Positions 16,047 to 23,422 of a stretch of DNA of 23,422 bases are shown in pieces. The first letter of the stretch is position 1. Each line of letters opens with the position of its first letter. A program made the translations under genes and the position numbers. Origin of the DNA: Bacteroides sp. CAG:443 (GTDB lineage Bacteria; Bacteroidota; Bacteroidia; Bacteroidales; Bacteroidaceae); assembly GCA_000432735.1 (NCBI GenBank), contig FR887746.1, positions 1 to 23,422 on the forward strand, given 5' to 3'. The notes beneath the pieces were generated by a model. It made no database searches and had not been told where the DNA came from. It was given only the letters and a program-made list of their open reading frames with translations.

Positions 16047-16727
16047 TCAAATAAACAAAATTCCAATGATACCACAAAATAAACCGACTAAAAAACCGCC
16101 GCCTACTTCGTTTAAAGTATGTTGTCGGACGATGATTCTTGCCGAACCCAGCATTCCTGCCAGTAAGATAAAACCGCATAGCCACCAGATAGGATTAAAC
16201 TGAAAGATGAAGCTGTACGAGAGCAAACCACCAATAATCATTCCGCAGCTTGCCATGTGTGTACTGATTTTCCATTTCAGGTTGATACTGGTACAAATAA
16301 TCATGCACAGCAGCGTGGCAATGATGATGCCGCTCATGTAGCGTGGCAGGTGAATGCGATACATTGTCAGGAAGCATCCGGTATAGCTCATGATCGTAAT
16401 CAGGTAAGGAATGAAACGTTTCTTTCTGTTCCCCAGTTCTTGCAAGGTCCACCCGTTGATTTTCTGAAGCAGGTAGATGCCGAGCATCGGGAGCAATATG
16501 GTAAAACAATATACCATAATCAGCACCGTCAGTTTATATTGCAGGGGAAGAACCCGCAAATAGGTAAAGAAAAAGAGAAGTAGAAACGCGACAAAAGGAA
16601 CCATGAAAGGGGTGAAGACGGCAGAGATAATGCGAGCCGCTATAAATAGCTTGTCTCTCTGTTCTTCCTTGTTTCTGGGTTCAGGATCATGATATGTCAG
16701 TTGGTCGGGAATATTTGTTTCTTCCAT
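16047..16727 (-). CDS. PAP2-superfamily-like membrane protein
   Basis: This 226-aa protein has about six hydrophobic segments after a charged N-terminal tail of some 28 residues. Motifs reminiscent of membrane PAP2 phosphatases are present but degenerate: KISTHMAS in place of PSGH, and GSARIIVRQHTLNEVGGG in place of SRxxxxxHxxxD. The usual first motif KxxxxxxRP is not seen clearly (NRKKRF is near the expected place). It might be a lipid phosphatase with weakened motifs or a non-catalytic relative. It lies between rpoN and gcvH in the same operon, with gaps of 31 and 40 bp. Confidence 0.7.
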   Translation of the reverse strand: MEETNIPDQLTYHDPEPRNKEEQRDKLFIAARIISAVFTPFMVPFVAFLLLFFFTYLRVLPLQYKLTVLIMVYCFTILLPMLGIYLLQKINGWTLQELGNRKKRFIPYLITIMSYTGCFLTMYRIHLPRYMSGIIIATLLCMIICTSINLKWKISTHMASCGMIIGGLLSYSFIFQFNPIWWLCGFILLAGMLGSARIIVRQHTLNEVGGGFLVGLFCGIIGILFI

Positions 16728-16758
16728 TCTTGTGATAATATTTTTGTTGTCGTTTCAT

Positions 16759-18240
16759 TTATCTCCTTAAGCGTGCGACGGGGATATTCAATTGCTGGCG
16801 ATATTTGGCAACAGTCCGTCGGGCTATCGGATAACCTTTTTCTTTCAGCATGTCAGCCAGTTCGTCATCGGTATAAGGCTTGTCTTTATTTTCCTTGGCA
16901 ATACATTCTTTCAGGAACTGCTTGATTTCGCGTACTGAAAGTTCTTCTCCACTTTCGGTTACATATCCGTCGCTGAAAAAGAACTTTAGCGGGTAGATAC
17001 CGAAATTTGTTTGTACATACTTGCTGTTGCTTACTCGCGAAATGGTGGAAATATCCAGTTTGGCACGTTCCGCCACATCTTTCAGAATCATCGGGCGCAA
17101 AGAGGATTCATCACCATCGAGAAAAAATGGTCGTTGCAAGTCGATGATAGCCTGCATGGTGCTGAGCAGAGTTTGCTGTCGTTGTTTGACCGCATTGATG
17201 AACCCCTGTGCTGCGTCTACCTTTTGCTTCAGGAACATCATGGCGTTTTTCGATTCCTTGCTCTGATTTGCCTTATTGCGTGTATGTTCATCCAGCATTT
17301 CTGTAAACTCACGGCTCAGGCGTAACTCCGGTATATTCCGGTTGTTGAGGCTCAGGTTAATAGTTCCGTCCTCTTCTGTTTCGACAATGAAATCGGGTAT
17401 AATCTGTTGTAAATTCTTGCCAATGGTTTCTCCCATCGAACTGCCCGGACGCGGATTCAATTTTGTCAGTTCTGCTACGGCTGCATTATATTGTTCCTCG
17501 GTTATGTTCAGCTTTTGCAGTATTTTATCTTTGTTCTTCTTGGTGAAATCGTCACAGCATTTGCTGATGATATCGTACTCTATTTGTTTTAACGGAGAAT
17601 TTTCCTTCCGTTTGATTTGCAACAGCAGGCATTCTTGCAGACTGCGTGCGCCGATACCTGCCGGGTCGAAATCCTGAATGATAGATAAGACATGCTCCAG
17701 CTGTTCGGGAGTGGTAGAAATACCCTGATAAATGGCAAGTTCGTCAATCAAGGCATCTGTCGTTTTTCGCAGCAGTCCGTCATCGTCCAATGAGCCGATG
17801 AGATATTCTCCCAGTTGTTTTTCTTCGGGAGTAAGTTCCTGCATGTCGAGCTGCTCTTTCAATGTTTCGTAAAACGATACATTGTCCGAAAAAGGAATCT
17901 CTTCGGGAGTTTCTCCCTTGGAACGATTGTTCTCCTGAAGTTTATAATCTGGAATGTCGTCTTCGGTACGGTAATCACCTAATGATAAATCTTCTTCATA
18001 TTCGCCGGAAGTTGGCTCTCCATCCTCATCCGTTGTATAATCGTCTTCATGGTCATCTACCTGTTCGGAAGGTTCTTTACCTTCTTCCAAAGCCGGATTG
18101 TCCAAAAGTTCGGAGTGAATACGTTCCTCCAGTTCCACAGTAGGGAGCTCCAGTAATTTGACAGCCAGAATCTGCTGCGGAGATAAAGTCTGCACTTGTT
18201 GCTGAGCCTGCGTTTGTACCTGACGTGAATTTATAGCCAT
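16759..18240 (-). CDS. rpoN: RNA polymerase sigma-54 factor (RpoN)
   Basis: Sigma-54 directs RNA polymerase to -24/-12 promoters and needs AAA+ activators. All three regions are visible in 493 aa. The Gln- and Leu-rich region I occupies about 7-50 (QTQAQQQVQTLSPQQILAVKLLELP ... NPALEE). A very acidic region II follows (about 55-115), then core-binding and DNA-binding parts. The RpoN box ARRTVAKYR starts at Ala473, followed by the C-terminal QQLNIPVARLRR. It is the first gene of the leftward operon to ispG and has a candidate -7 box 25 bp upstream. No sigma-54 activator is encoded in the window. Confidence 0.96.
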   Translation of the reverse strand: MAINSRQVQTQAQQQVQTLSPQQILAVKLLELPTVELEERIHSELLDNPALEEGKEPSEQVDDHEDDYTTDEDGEPTSGEYEEDLSLGDYRTEDDIPDYKLQENNRSKGETPEEIPFSDNVSFYETLKEQLDMQELTPEEKQLGEYLIGSLDDDGLLRKTTDALIDELAIYQGISTTPEQLEHVLSIIQDFDPAGIGARSLQECLLLQIKRKENSPLKQIEYDIISKCCDDFTKKNKDKILQKLNITEEQYNAAVAELTKLNPRPGSSMGETIGKNLQQIIPDFIVETEEDGTINLSLNNRNIPELRLSREFTEMLDEHTRNKANQSKESKNAMMFLKQKVDAAQGFINAVKQRQQTLLSTMQAIIDLQRPFFLDGDESSLRPMILKDVAERAKLDISTISRVSNSKYVQTNFGIYPLKFFFSDGYVTESGEELSVREIKQFLKECIAKENKDKPYTDDELADMLKEKGYPIARRTVAKYRQQLNIPVARLRR

Positions 18241-18264
18241 AAAAAAGAATTTGATTTATCGCTG

Positions 18265-18272
18265 CAAAAATA
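18265..18272 (-). promoter_or_regulatory. Possible -7 box for the rpoN operon
   Basis: On the minus strand TATTTTTG is an exact TAnnTTTG match 25 bp before the rpoN start codon. No convincing TTG is present about 20 bp further upstream; that position falls in the arm of the inverted repeat at 18281-18340. Confidence 0.4.
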
Positions 18273-18280
18273 ACAAATTA

Positions 18281-18340
18281 GGTACGGATTACATGAAAGT
18301 GAACTTAATTTTATTTGTGCTCCGCTATGTAATCCGTACC
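18281..18340. repeat. 60-bp inverted repeat between the nucleoside kinase and rpoN
   Basis: GGTACGGATTACAT (18281-18294) and its exact complement (18327-18340) form a 14-bp stem around a 32-nt spacer. No clean T-run follows on either strand, so a standard terminator is unlikely, although it sits just after the kinase stop on the minus strand. It could be an operator, a small structured RNA or a dispersed repeat. Confidence 0.6.
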
Positions 18341-18354
18341 AGTATAATTAAAAA

Positions 18355-20019
18355 TCAGTATCTGAAGCTGCTTCCTCCCAAAAACTCACGTAACAATGAG
18401 GTAGGAGGTAATTCCTTGTCTTGTACTGATACGAAATATGACAGAAATCGCAAGAGCCGGTGGGCTTCCGAATATGCAGAGCAGTTGTTGGGTACCTTAC
18501 GCAGAAGAGGTTCTGCATAGTCTTTCAATACAGCGAGTTCGAAAAGTAAAGCTGAGTTAAACATTGCATCGGCATATTCCTGATAAGGGAAAATCCATTT
18601 ATCTTCCCCTGCACGTACACTATCCCAGCGTTCGATAGTTGCTTCTGCCGAATAATTGCGATATCTGTAATCACGTATGATACGTCGTAACAGTCGGTTG
18701 TCTGTCGTAGGTATATAGTTGTGGTTATCCAATAGGATTGTTGTCAGTGCCGATACGTATATTTTATATTTATTCTCAGCTGGGATATTCGGGGTGAGTG
18801 CAGGATTTAACGCATGAATACCTTCTAAAATTAAAATCATGTTATCGTTGATGCGTAACTTTGTACCACTATTTTCCCGTTTGCCCGTTGTAAAGTTAAA
18901 TCGGGGTAATTCTATTTCCTTACCTTCCAGAAGATCTTTCAGTTGTGCTTCGAAGAAAGGAAGGTCTAAGGCATACAACGATTCGAAATCATGTTGTCCG
19001 TTTTCGTCCAGCGGGGTATCTTCCCTATTTACGAAATAGTCATCCAATGAAATCGGATAGGGCTTCATGCCGTTGGTCATCAGCTGGATGCTCAAACGTT
19101 TGCTGAATGTAGTCTTTCCGGAAGATGACGGACCGGAAATCAAAACAAGTTTCACTCTTTTCCCGTTTTGGTTCCGGTGTGTAATTTCATCGGCTATACG
19201 AGCTATTTTCTTTTCTTGCAGAGCTTCTGAAACCTTTATCAGGTCAGTAGCATGCCCTTCATTGCAGGCTATGTTGAAATCTCCCACAGTACTAATACCT
19301 AAAATTTGATTCCAGCGGTGATATTCTTGGAATACTTCCAGCATCTTTTCTTGTTTTACAAGTTCTTCCAACTTCTTGGGATTTTTCCGGTTAGGAATAC
19401 GCAACAGCAAGCCATCGTAATATTTTACAATGTCGAATAGTTTGATATAGCCGGTACTTGGAACCAGACTGCCATAATAGCAATCGATAGTATCTCCCAA
19501 TCTGTAATAAAAAGTGTACAATTGCCCCGATGTTTTCAGTAATTTGGCTTTATCCAGCATACTTCTTTGGCTGAATAATTCGACGGCCTGCTCCGTATGG
19601 CACTCTATGCGTTGGAACGGAATATCCTCTGTGATGATCTCCTGCATCTTTTGTTTGATACGAGTTACGTCGTCCAGTCCTATCGGGCGATCGAGATGTA
19701 AGGTACAATAGTATCCTTTCGATACGGGATGTTCCAATGAAATACTACCTTGTGGATAAAGCTCTTCTACTGCCTTTACTAGTATGAAGCAGAGCGAGCG
19801 GAAGTAGGTACGCATACCGGACGGACTGGTGATATCGAGAAATTCTACGTCTTTGTTGTAATAAACTTTGAAGTTAAGTCCCTCTACTTTGTTGTTAACT
19901 TTCGCACTGACAGGTCCGTAGGGCATAGATAGATTAAAACCATTATAAATATCCAAAAGCGTGCTGCCTTCGGGAAAATCTTTTGTTAAATTGTTATTTT
20001 TGCAATATATTTGTAGCAT
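18355..20019 (-). CDS. Nucleoside kinase with TGS and ThrRS-like N-terminal domains (uridine-kinase type)
   Basis: This 554-aa cytoplasmic protein has a TGS-like start (1-60, LTKDFPEGSTLLDIYNGF). A region like the ThrRS/AlaRS second additional domain follows (about 70-240, ISLEHPVSKGYYCTLHLDRPIG, FQRIECHTEQAVELF). The C-terminal P-loop kinase is of the uridine kinase/phosphoribulokinase type: Walker A GPSSSGKTT (296-304), then PISLDDYFVNREDTP, and ILEGIHALNPAL. The architecture is common in Bacteroidetes and clostridia. The N-terminal part probably no longer acts on tRNA. The substrate is likely a pyrimidine nucleoside, but this is inferred from the family. It is divergent from the Na/Pi transporter. 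Confidence 0.9.
   Translation of the reverse strand: MLQIYCKNNNLTKDFPEGSTLLDIYNGFNLSMPYGPVSAKVNNKVEGLNFKVYYNKDVEFLDITSPSGMRTYFRSLCFILVKAVEELYPQGSISLEHPVSKGYYCTLHLDRPIGLDDVTRIKQKMQEIITEDIPFQRIECHTEQAVELFSQRSMLDKAKLLKTSGQLYTFYYRLGDTIDCYYGSLVPSTGYIKLFDIVKYYDGLLLRIPNRKNPKKLEELVKQEKMLEVFQEYHRWNQILGISTVGDFNIACNEGHATDLIKVSEALQEKKIARIADEITHRNQNGKRVKLVLISGPSSSGKTTFSKRLSIQLMTNGMKPYPISLDDYFVNREDTPLDENGQHDFESLYALDLPFFEAQLKDLLEGKEIELPRFNFTTGKRENSGTKLRINDNMILILEGIHALNPALTPNIPAENKYKIYVSALTTILLDNHNYIPTTDNRLLRRIIRDYRYRNYSAEATIERWDSVRAGEDKWIFPYQEYADAMFNSALLFELAVLKDYAEPLLRKVPNNCSAYSEAHRLLRFLSYFVSVQDKELPPTSLLREFLGGSSFRY
19982..20013 (+). promoter_or_regulatory. Promoter for the Na/phosphate cotransporter, inside the divergent kinase ORF
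   Basis: TTTG (19982-19985), a 20-bp spacer and an exact TAnnTTTG box, TATATTTG (20006-20013), match the Bacteroides consensus in sequence and spacing. Transcription would start near 20020 and leave a leader of about 90 nt before the ATG at 20110. The site lies within the first codons of the minus-strand kinase. Confidence 0.55.
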
Positions 20020-20109
20020 AATTGTAATATGTGTTACTAACGTGGTGATTTGGCAATTAATTTACACATTAAACAATTAAAAGCCTACCCCCGACTTAAT
20101 TAATTACAA

Positions 20110-21804
20110 ATGGAATATACTTTTTATGATTTTTTAGCGTTGCTTGGTTCGTTAGCGCTTTTCCTTTATGGAATGAAAATCATGAGTGAGGGGCTCCAGA
20201 AGTTTGCTGGTGACAGACTTCGTAGTATCCTGACTGCCATGACAACTAACAGAGTAACCGGTGTTCTGACGGGTGTGCTTATTACAGCCTTGATTCAATC
20301 TTCTTCTGCAACGACAGTAATGGTAGTCAGCTTTGTCAATGCAGGATTACTGACTCTCTCGCAATCTATAGGTGTAATTATGGGCGCCAATATCGGTACT
20401 ACTGTTACAGCCTGGATTATTTCGGCTCTCGGCTTTAAAGTCGATATTTCCATGTTCTCATTGCCTCTTCTGGCATTCGGTATTCCACTTCTATTTTCTC
20501 AAAAGAGTTCCCGCAAGTCTGTTGGGGAATTTATCTTTGGTTTTGCTTTCCTTTTTATGGGGCTTAATCTTCTAAAAACAAATGCCCCCGACCTGAGCGC
20601 CAATCCCGATATGTTAGCTTTCGTACAGAATTATACCGATATGGGTTTTCTCTCTGTACTCCTTTTCGTTTTTATTGGTACTATTCTGACGATGATTGTG
20701 CAGGCCTCTGCGGCAACGATGGCAATTACGCTTATCATGTGTGCCAACGGATGGATCAGTTTTGAACTGGGAGCTGCATTGGTTTTGGGAGAAAATATTG
20801 GTACGACCATTACGGCGAATCTTGCTGCTCTGACAGCCAATACGCAGGCAAGACGGGCAGCCATGGCTCACTTAATGTTCAATATATTTGGTGTGGTTTG
20901 GGTATTGATTCTGTTTAAGCCGTTCTTGTCGATGGTAGACTGGATTATTTCCGATTTCATGCATATCAGTGAAGCCGACGGGGTAGCCGTTTCATTCAAA
21001 CTTTCGGCCTTCCATACATGTTTTAATGTGTGTAACGTGTTGATCCTGATTTGGTTTGTCAAATTGATAGAAAAGACCGTTTGTAAGTTGATTCCTCAGA
21101 AGGAACAGGAAGAAGAATACCGTTTGCAGTTCATTACGGGCGGTATGTTGTCAACTGCTGAACTGTCTGTCTTGCAGGCACGTAAAGAAATCAATCTGTT
21201 TGCAGAACGTATTCAGCGTATGTTTCGTATGGTACGCGACTTGTTGCATACGGAAAACGAGAATGAATTTAACAAGCTGTTTAGTCGTATTGAAAAATAT
21301 GAAAATATCAGCGATAACATGGAGGTGGAGATTGCCAATTACCTGAATCAGGTATCCGAGGGTCGTTTGAGTTCTGAGAGTAAACTACAGATACGCGAAA
21401 TGCTTCGTGAGGTAACCGAGATAGAAAGTATCGGAGATAGTTGCTATAATCTGGCAAGAACTATCAACCGTAAGCGTCGTGGAAGCATTGACTTCACTGA
21501 AAAGCAGTATGAACATATTCACCAGATGTTTGGATTGACAGATAGTGCTTTGACGCAGATGATTGCTTTGGTAGAGGATGTACATCATACGGTGGATGTG
21601 AATAAATCATTTAACATCGAGAATGAGATAAATAATTATCGGAGTCAGTTGAAAAATCAAAACATAATTGACGTAAATAATAAGGAATATAGTTATCAGA
21701 TGGGCATTCACTATATGGACATCATTGGTGAATGTGAAAAGCTGGGTGACTATGTGGTAAATGTAGTAGAAGCGCATTCTGATGTGAAAGAGAAGAAAGC
21801 TTGA
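20110..21804 (+). CDS. Na/phosphate cotransporter family protein with C-terminal PhoU-like domain
   Basis: This 564-aa inner-membrane protein has the two inverted repeats of the NptA/PNaS family. The first carries QSSSATT (63-69) and GANIGTTVTA (92-101). The second carries QASAATMAIT (198-207) and GENIGTTITA (227-236). These QSSS-type and G-x-N-I-G-T-T motifs line the Na/Pi site in the family. About eight to nine hydrophobic segments end near 325. A soluble helical domain (about 350-555) resembles PhoU, with REMLREVTEIESIGDSCYNLARTI. The complete motif set argues for an active transporter. It is monocistronic, with a terminator directly downstream. Confidence 0.93.
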   Translation: MEYTFYDFLALLGSLALFLYGMKIMSEGLQKFAGDRLRSILTAMTTNRVTGVLTGVLITALIQSSSATTVMVVSFVNAGLLTLSQSIGVIMGANIGTTVTAWIISALGFKVDISMFSLPLLAFGIPLLFSQKSSRKSVGEFIFGFAFLFMGLNLLKTNAPDLSANPDMLAFVQNYTDMGFLSVLLFVFIGTILTMIVQASAATMAITLIMCANGWISFELGAALVLGENIGTTITANLAALTANTQARRAAMAHLMFNIFGVVWVLILFKPFLSMVDWIISDFMHISEADGVAVSFKLSAFHTCFNVCNVLILIWFVKLIEKTVCKLIPQKEQEEEYRLQFITGGMLSTAELSVLQARKEINLFAERIQRMFRMVRDLLHTENENEFNKLFSRIEKYENISDNMEVEIANYLNQVSEGRLSSESKLQIREMLREVTEIESIGDSCYNLARTINRKRRGSIDFTEKQYEHIHQMFGLTDSALTQMIALVEDVHHTVDVNKSFNIENEINNYRSQLKNQNIIDVNNKEYSYQMGIHYMDIIGECEKLGDYVVNVVEAHSDVKEKKA

Positions 21805-21825
21805 GGAATTTGAATAGTTATAATG

Positions 21826-21867
21826 AAAACGTCGCCATGTTTTTTTTAAATGTGGCGACGTTTTTTT
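21826..21867. terminator. Bidirectional terminator between the Na/Pi transporter and the sotB-like gene
   Basis: AAAACGTCGCCA (21826-21837) pairs with TGGCGACGTTTT (21853-21864) over 12 bp with a 15-nt loop. Seven T follow on the plus strand, while the minus-strand copy ends in GTTTTC. It serves the plus-strand gene well and the convergent minus-strand gene more weakly. Confidence 0.85.
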
Positions 21868-21975
21868 GTCTTTCTGCCGATAAATTTGATAGAACGTTAG
21901 TGTATTTGAGGAATGCGTGTTGTGCAGATTATTCAAGCATATGTACGTCTTGTTATTGTTCTATTGGGCAACTGA

Positions 21976-23148
21976 TCATTTATTTTTCATGGCTGGTATG
22001 ACACGCTTTATCCAATAGATGAATGTCAGCAAGGCAAGTATGCCTCCTACATATCCTATCCCAGAGAGAGAAAAATGTGTGTAGACAGTGCCGCCTATGT
22101 AAGTGCCGCAGGCGATGCCGAGATTGGTCAGACCGGAAAATATAGATGTGGATACGGCTGTGGCATCGAGTGGAGAACAATTGATGGTTTCGGCCTGAAG
22201 GGTTACATTAGAAGCTGTGAAAGTCATACCCCATAAAGCGCATAACAGAATGATGGTAACGCTATGGAAAGAAGATGCGTGGAGCAATATCAGACAACCG
22301 CAGAGGCTAAGCAGGGCTATGCTCATGAACCTGAAAGGGTTGATTGAATAGAATTTACTGAAGCATAGACTCCCTAATATACCCATGCCTCCGAATATCA
22401 TTAATGTAGCCGTAATCCAACTGTCTTGCATGCCTGCTATTTGCTTTAGAAAAGGTTCAATATAACTATAGCCGGTGTAATAGGAAGTGGCAACGGCAAA
22501 AGCCAGAACGAACAAGCGTGACAAAGCAGGTCTTTTGAGTAGTATGGGGAGTTTGTGAAGTGAAAAGTTGCCGCGACTGGGTACTATGGGTAATACGGAC
22601 AGGATGTATATGATCAGTGCGAAAGCAAATATGCCGATATAGAGAAATGTCATACGCCATCCTATTTGCAGACCTATTATTCGTCCGATAGGGAGTCCGA
22701 AAATCATGGCGATAGAGGTTCCGGTAGCAATCATGCTTAATGCCACATTCTTAAATTGAGTAGGCACGGTACGTACAGCTAATGGGGCTACGATGGACCA
22801 AAATATGGCGTGTGAACATGCTACACCTATTCTCGAAATCATAAGCATGACGTAGCTTGTGGACATGGCTGATGAAATTTGAAAGACGGCAAAAACTAGA
22901 ATTACGGAGGAGATGAGTTTCTTTAACTCAAATCTGGATACAAGTATCATCAGTGGGAGGGAAAGAATCATGACAGCGAATGCATATACTGATATGAGCA
23001 TTCCGGCTTTTGTGTCGGTTATGGCAAAATCACGTGCAATGTCTGTGAGTAATCCGATAGGGATGAATTCTGATGTGTTGAATATAAAAGTGGAGCATGT
23101 TAGCCCGATGAGTGACATCCAGTTCCTTATAGTTAGTTTGTCTTCCAT
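21976..23148 (-). CDS. sotB: MFS sugar efflux transporter, SotB type
   Basis: This 390-aa, 12-helix proton antiporter belongs to the DHA1 drug/sugar efflux branch. Several stretches closely match what I know of E. coli SotB (YdeA). These are FNTSEFIPIGLLTDIARDF near the start, SRIGVACSHAIFWSIVAPLA, ATGTSIAMIFGLPIGRIIG (the motif C-like helix) with GWRMTF, and YTGYSYIEPFLKQI at the start of the second half. SotB exports arabinose and some thiogalactosides; the true substrate in Bacteroidales is unknown. No partner regulator is present. The promoter is not clear; a near-box TATTTTG lies in the 72-bp gap upstream of the start. Confidence 0.88.
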   Translation of the reverse strand: MEDKLTIRNWMSLIGLTCSTFIFNTSEFIPIGLLTDIARDFAITDTKAGMLISVYAFAVMILSLPLMILVSRFELKKLISSVILVFAVFQISSAMSTSYVMLMISRIGVACSHAIFWSIVAPLAVRTVPTQFKNVALSMIATGTSIAMIFGLPIGRIIGLQIGWRMTFLYIGIFAFALIIYILSVLPIVPSRGNFSLHKLPILLKRPALSRLFVLAFAVATSYYTGYSYIEPFLKQIAGMQDSWITATLMIFGGMGILGSLCFSKFYSINPFRFMSIALLSLCGCLILLHASSFHSVTIILLCALWGMTFTASNVTLQAETINCSPLDATAVSTSIFSGLTNLGIACGTYIGGTVYTHFSLSGIGYVGGILALLTFIYWIKRVIPAMKNK

Positions 23149-23223
23149 TTTTGTGATTACCTTTCTGATAAGGAATTTAAATTACGCAAAATAGCAATTT
23201 TGTTTTGTTTGGTTGGGGTAATA

Positions 23224-23259
23224 AAAAAATCCTGATTCTATTAGGAATCAGGATTTTTT
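23224..23259. terminator. Bidirectional terminator upstream of the sotB-like gene
   Basis: AAAAAATCCTGATTC (23224-23238) pairs perfectly with GAATCAGGATTTTTT (23245-23259), leaving a 6-nt loop. Both strands end in a T-run. On the minus strand it lies 10 bp after the tRNA-like 3' end at 23270-23287, where a tRNA terminator would be expected. Confidence 0.85.
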
Positions 23260-23269
23260 AGATTTAAAG

Positions 23270-23287
23270 TGGTGCCACCAGGAATCG
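23270..23287 (-). mobile_element. Isolated tRNA 3'-end sequence, candidate attachment site (att)
   Basis: The plus strand reads TGGTGCCACCAGGAATCG. On the minus strand this is the end of a T-loop, the 3' T-stem strand, the acceptor strand TGGCACC and discriminator A, as in a tRNA-Phe beginning GGTGCCA. The match stops inside the T-loop, and no anticodon arm or 5' half follows. This is the form left at the distal end of an element that integrated into a tRNA 3' end. No integrase is in the window. Confidence 0.45.
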
Positions 23288-23327
23288 TAATCTAACGATA
23301 AGTGGCTGAATATCTTTGATGTATCTT

Positions 23328-23393
23328 TTAGCTAAAGAAGTAATCTCCCGCTATTGCTCCACCGGAGGCTTGCAGTATTTTGCGCAATTTCAC
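23328..23393 (-). CDS. Possible 21-codon ORF beyond the att-like site
   Basis: A GTG-initiated frame of 21 codons ends in GAIAGDYFFS and stop. It lies about 18 bp downstream of an exact -7 box TATCTTTG on the minus strand (23411-23418). The frame stays open upstream of the GTG as far as a TTA codon near 23408. No family is recognised and the small size makes chance likely. It could be a short peptide, a leader or part of a non-coding RNA. Confidence 0.2.
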   Translation of the reverse strand: MKLRKILQASGGAIAGDYFFS

Positions 23394-23410
23394 GTGGAAG
23401 TTTCCTAAGG

Positions 23411-23418
23411 CAAAGATA
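23411..23418 (-). promoter_or_regulatory. Possible -7 box reading leftward at the right edge
   Basis: On the minus strand TATCTTTG matches TAnnTTTG exactly. The -33 region lies outside the window. A transcript from here would run about 160 nt through the tRNA-like fragment and end at the terminator 23224-23259. Confidence 0.35.
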
Positions 23419-23422
23419 GGAA

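Noticed and set aside
23270..23422. Complete tRNA or tmRNA at the right edge
   Set aside because: Only the last 18 nt fit a tRNA. No D-arm, anticodon arm or matching 5' acceptor GGTGCCA is present, and the open frame does not end in the usual ALAA-type tag of tmRNA.

Overview
The window looks like chromosome from a member of the order Bacteroidales (Bacteroides or Parabacteroides-like). The evidence is the moderately AT-rich DNA, several matches to the Bacteroides -7 box TAnnTTTG, the long Bacteroidetes form of IspG (614 aa), the TGS/ThrRS-like/P-loop nucleoside kinase, and signal peptides that mostly end in A|Q. The species cannot be fixed from this sequence alone.

Layout. (1) Left edge, 1-97: the 5' end of a tRNA (probably tRNA-Asn) read leftward, with its own promoter, back to back with (2) a rightward pair: a PfkB/adenosine-kinase-like sugar or nucleoside kinase and an S41 C-terminal processing protease. 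A strong terminator at 2848-2904 closes the pair. (3) 2905-3559 is a very AT-rich, gene-free leader carrying two copies of a TTTTGTACAAAA palindrome exactly 21 bp apart. (4) 3560-13110 is an eight-gene rightward cluster with short gaps, closed by a terminator at 13156-13199. It is the least explained part of the window. It encodes a small three-helix membrane protein, a 1016-aa tubulin/FtsZ-superfamily protein (Tubulin_2 type), a membrane protein with a cytoplasmic zinc ribbon and a MORN-like outside region, and five signal-peptide proteins. Three of those five can be given partial folds: LPP20-like, NTF2-like, and TPR-like plus a carboxypeptidase-regulatory beta-sandwich. (5) 13257-18240 is a leftward housekeeping operon: rpoN, a PAP2-like membrane protein, gcvH, purE, ispG. 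(6) A leftward nucleoside kinase (18355-20019) is divergent from a rightward Na/phosphate cotransporter (20110-21804), whose probable promoter lies inside the first codons of the kinase. (7) A leftward SotB-type sugar efflux MFS transporter (21976-23148) converges on it across a bidirectional terminator. (8) Right edge: another bidirectional terminator, then an 18-bp sequence identical to the expected 3' end of a tRNA (tRNA-Phe-like) with no tRNA body attached. That is the usual mark of an integration boundary, so 23288 onward may be the end of a mobile element.

How the parts fit. Most genes are conserved housekeeping functions: isoprenoid synthesis (IspG), purine synthesis (PurE), one-carbon metabolism (GcvH), nucleoside salvage, sigma-54 and phosphate uptake. 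The candidate novel system is the tubulin-like operon. A cytoplasmic GTP-binding, possibly polymer-forming protein is co-encoded with inner-membrane proteins and a set of exported proteins, which suggests a machine that links a cytoplasmic filament or switch to the cell envelope. The tubulin-superfamily call is secure at the motif level; what the system does is inference.
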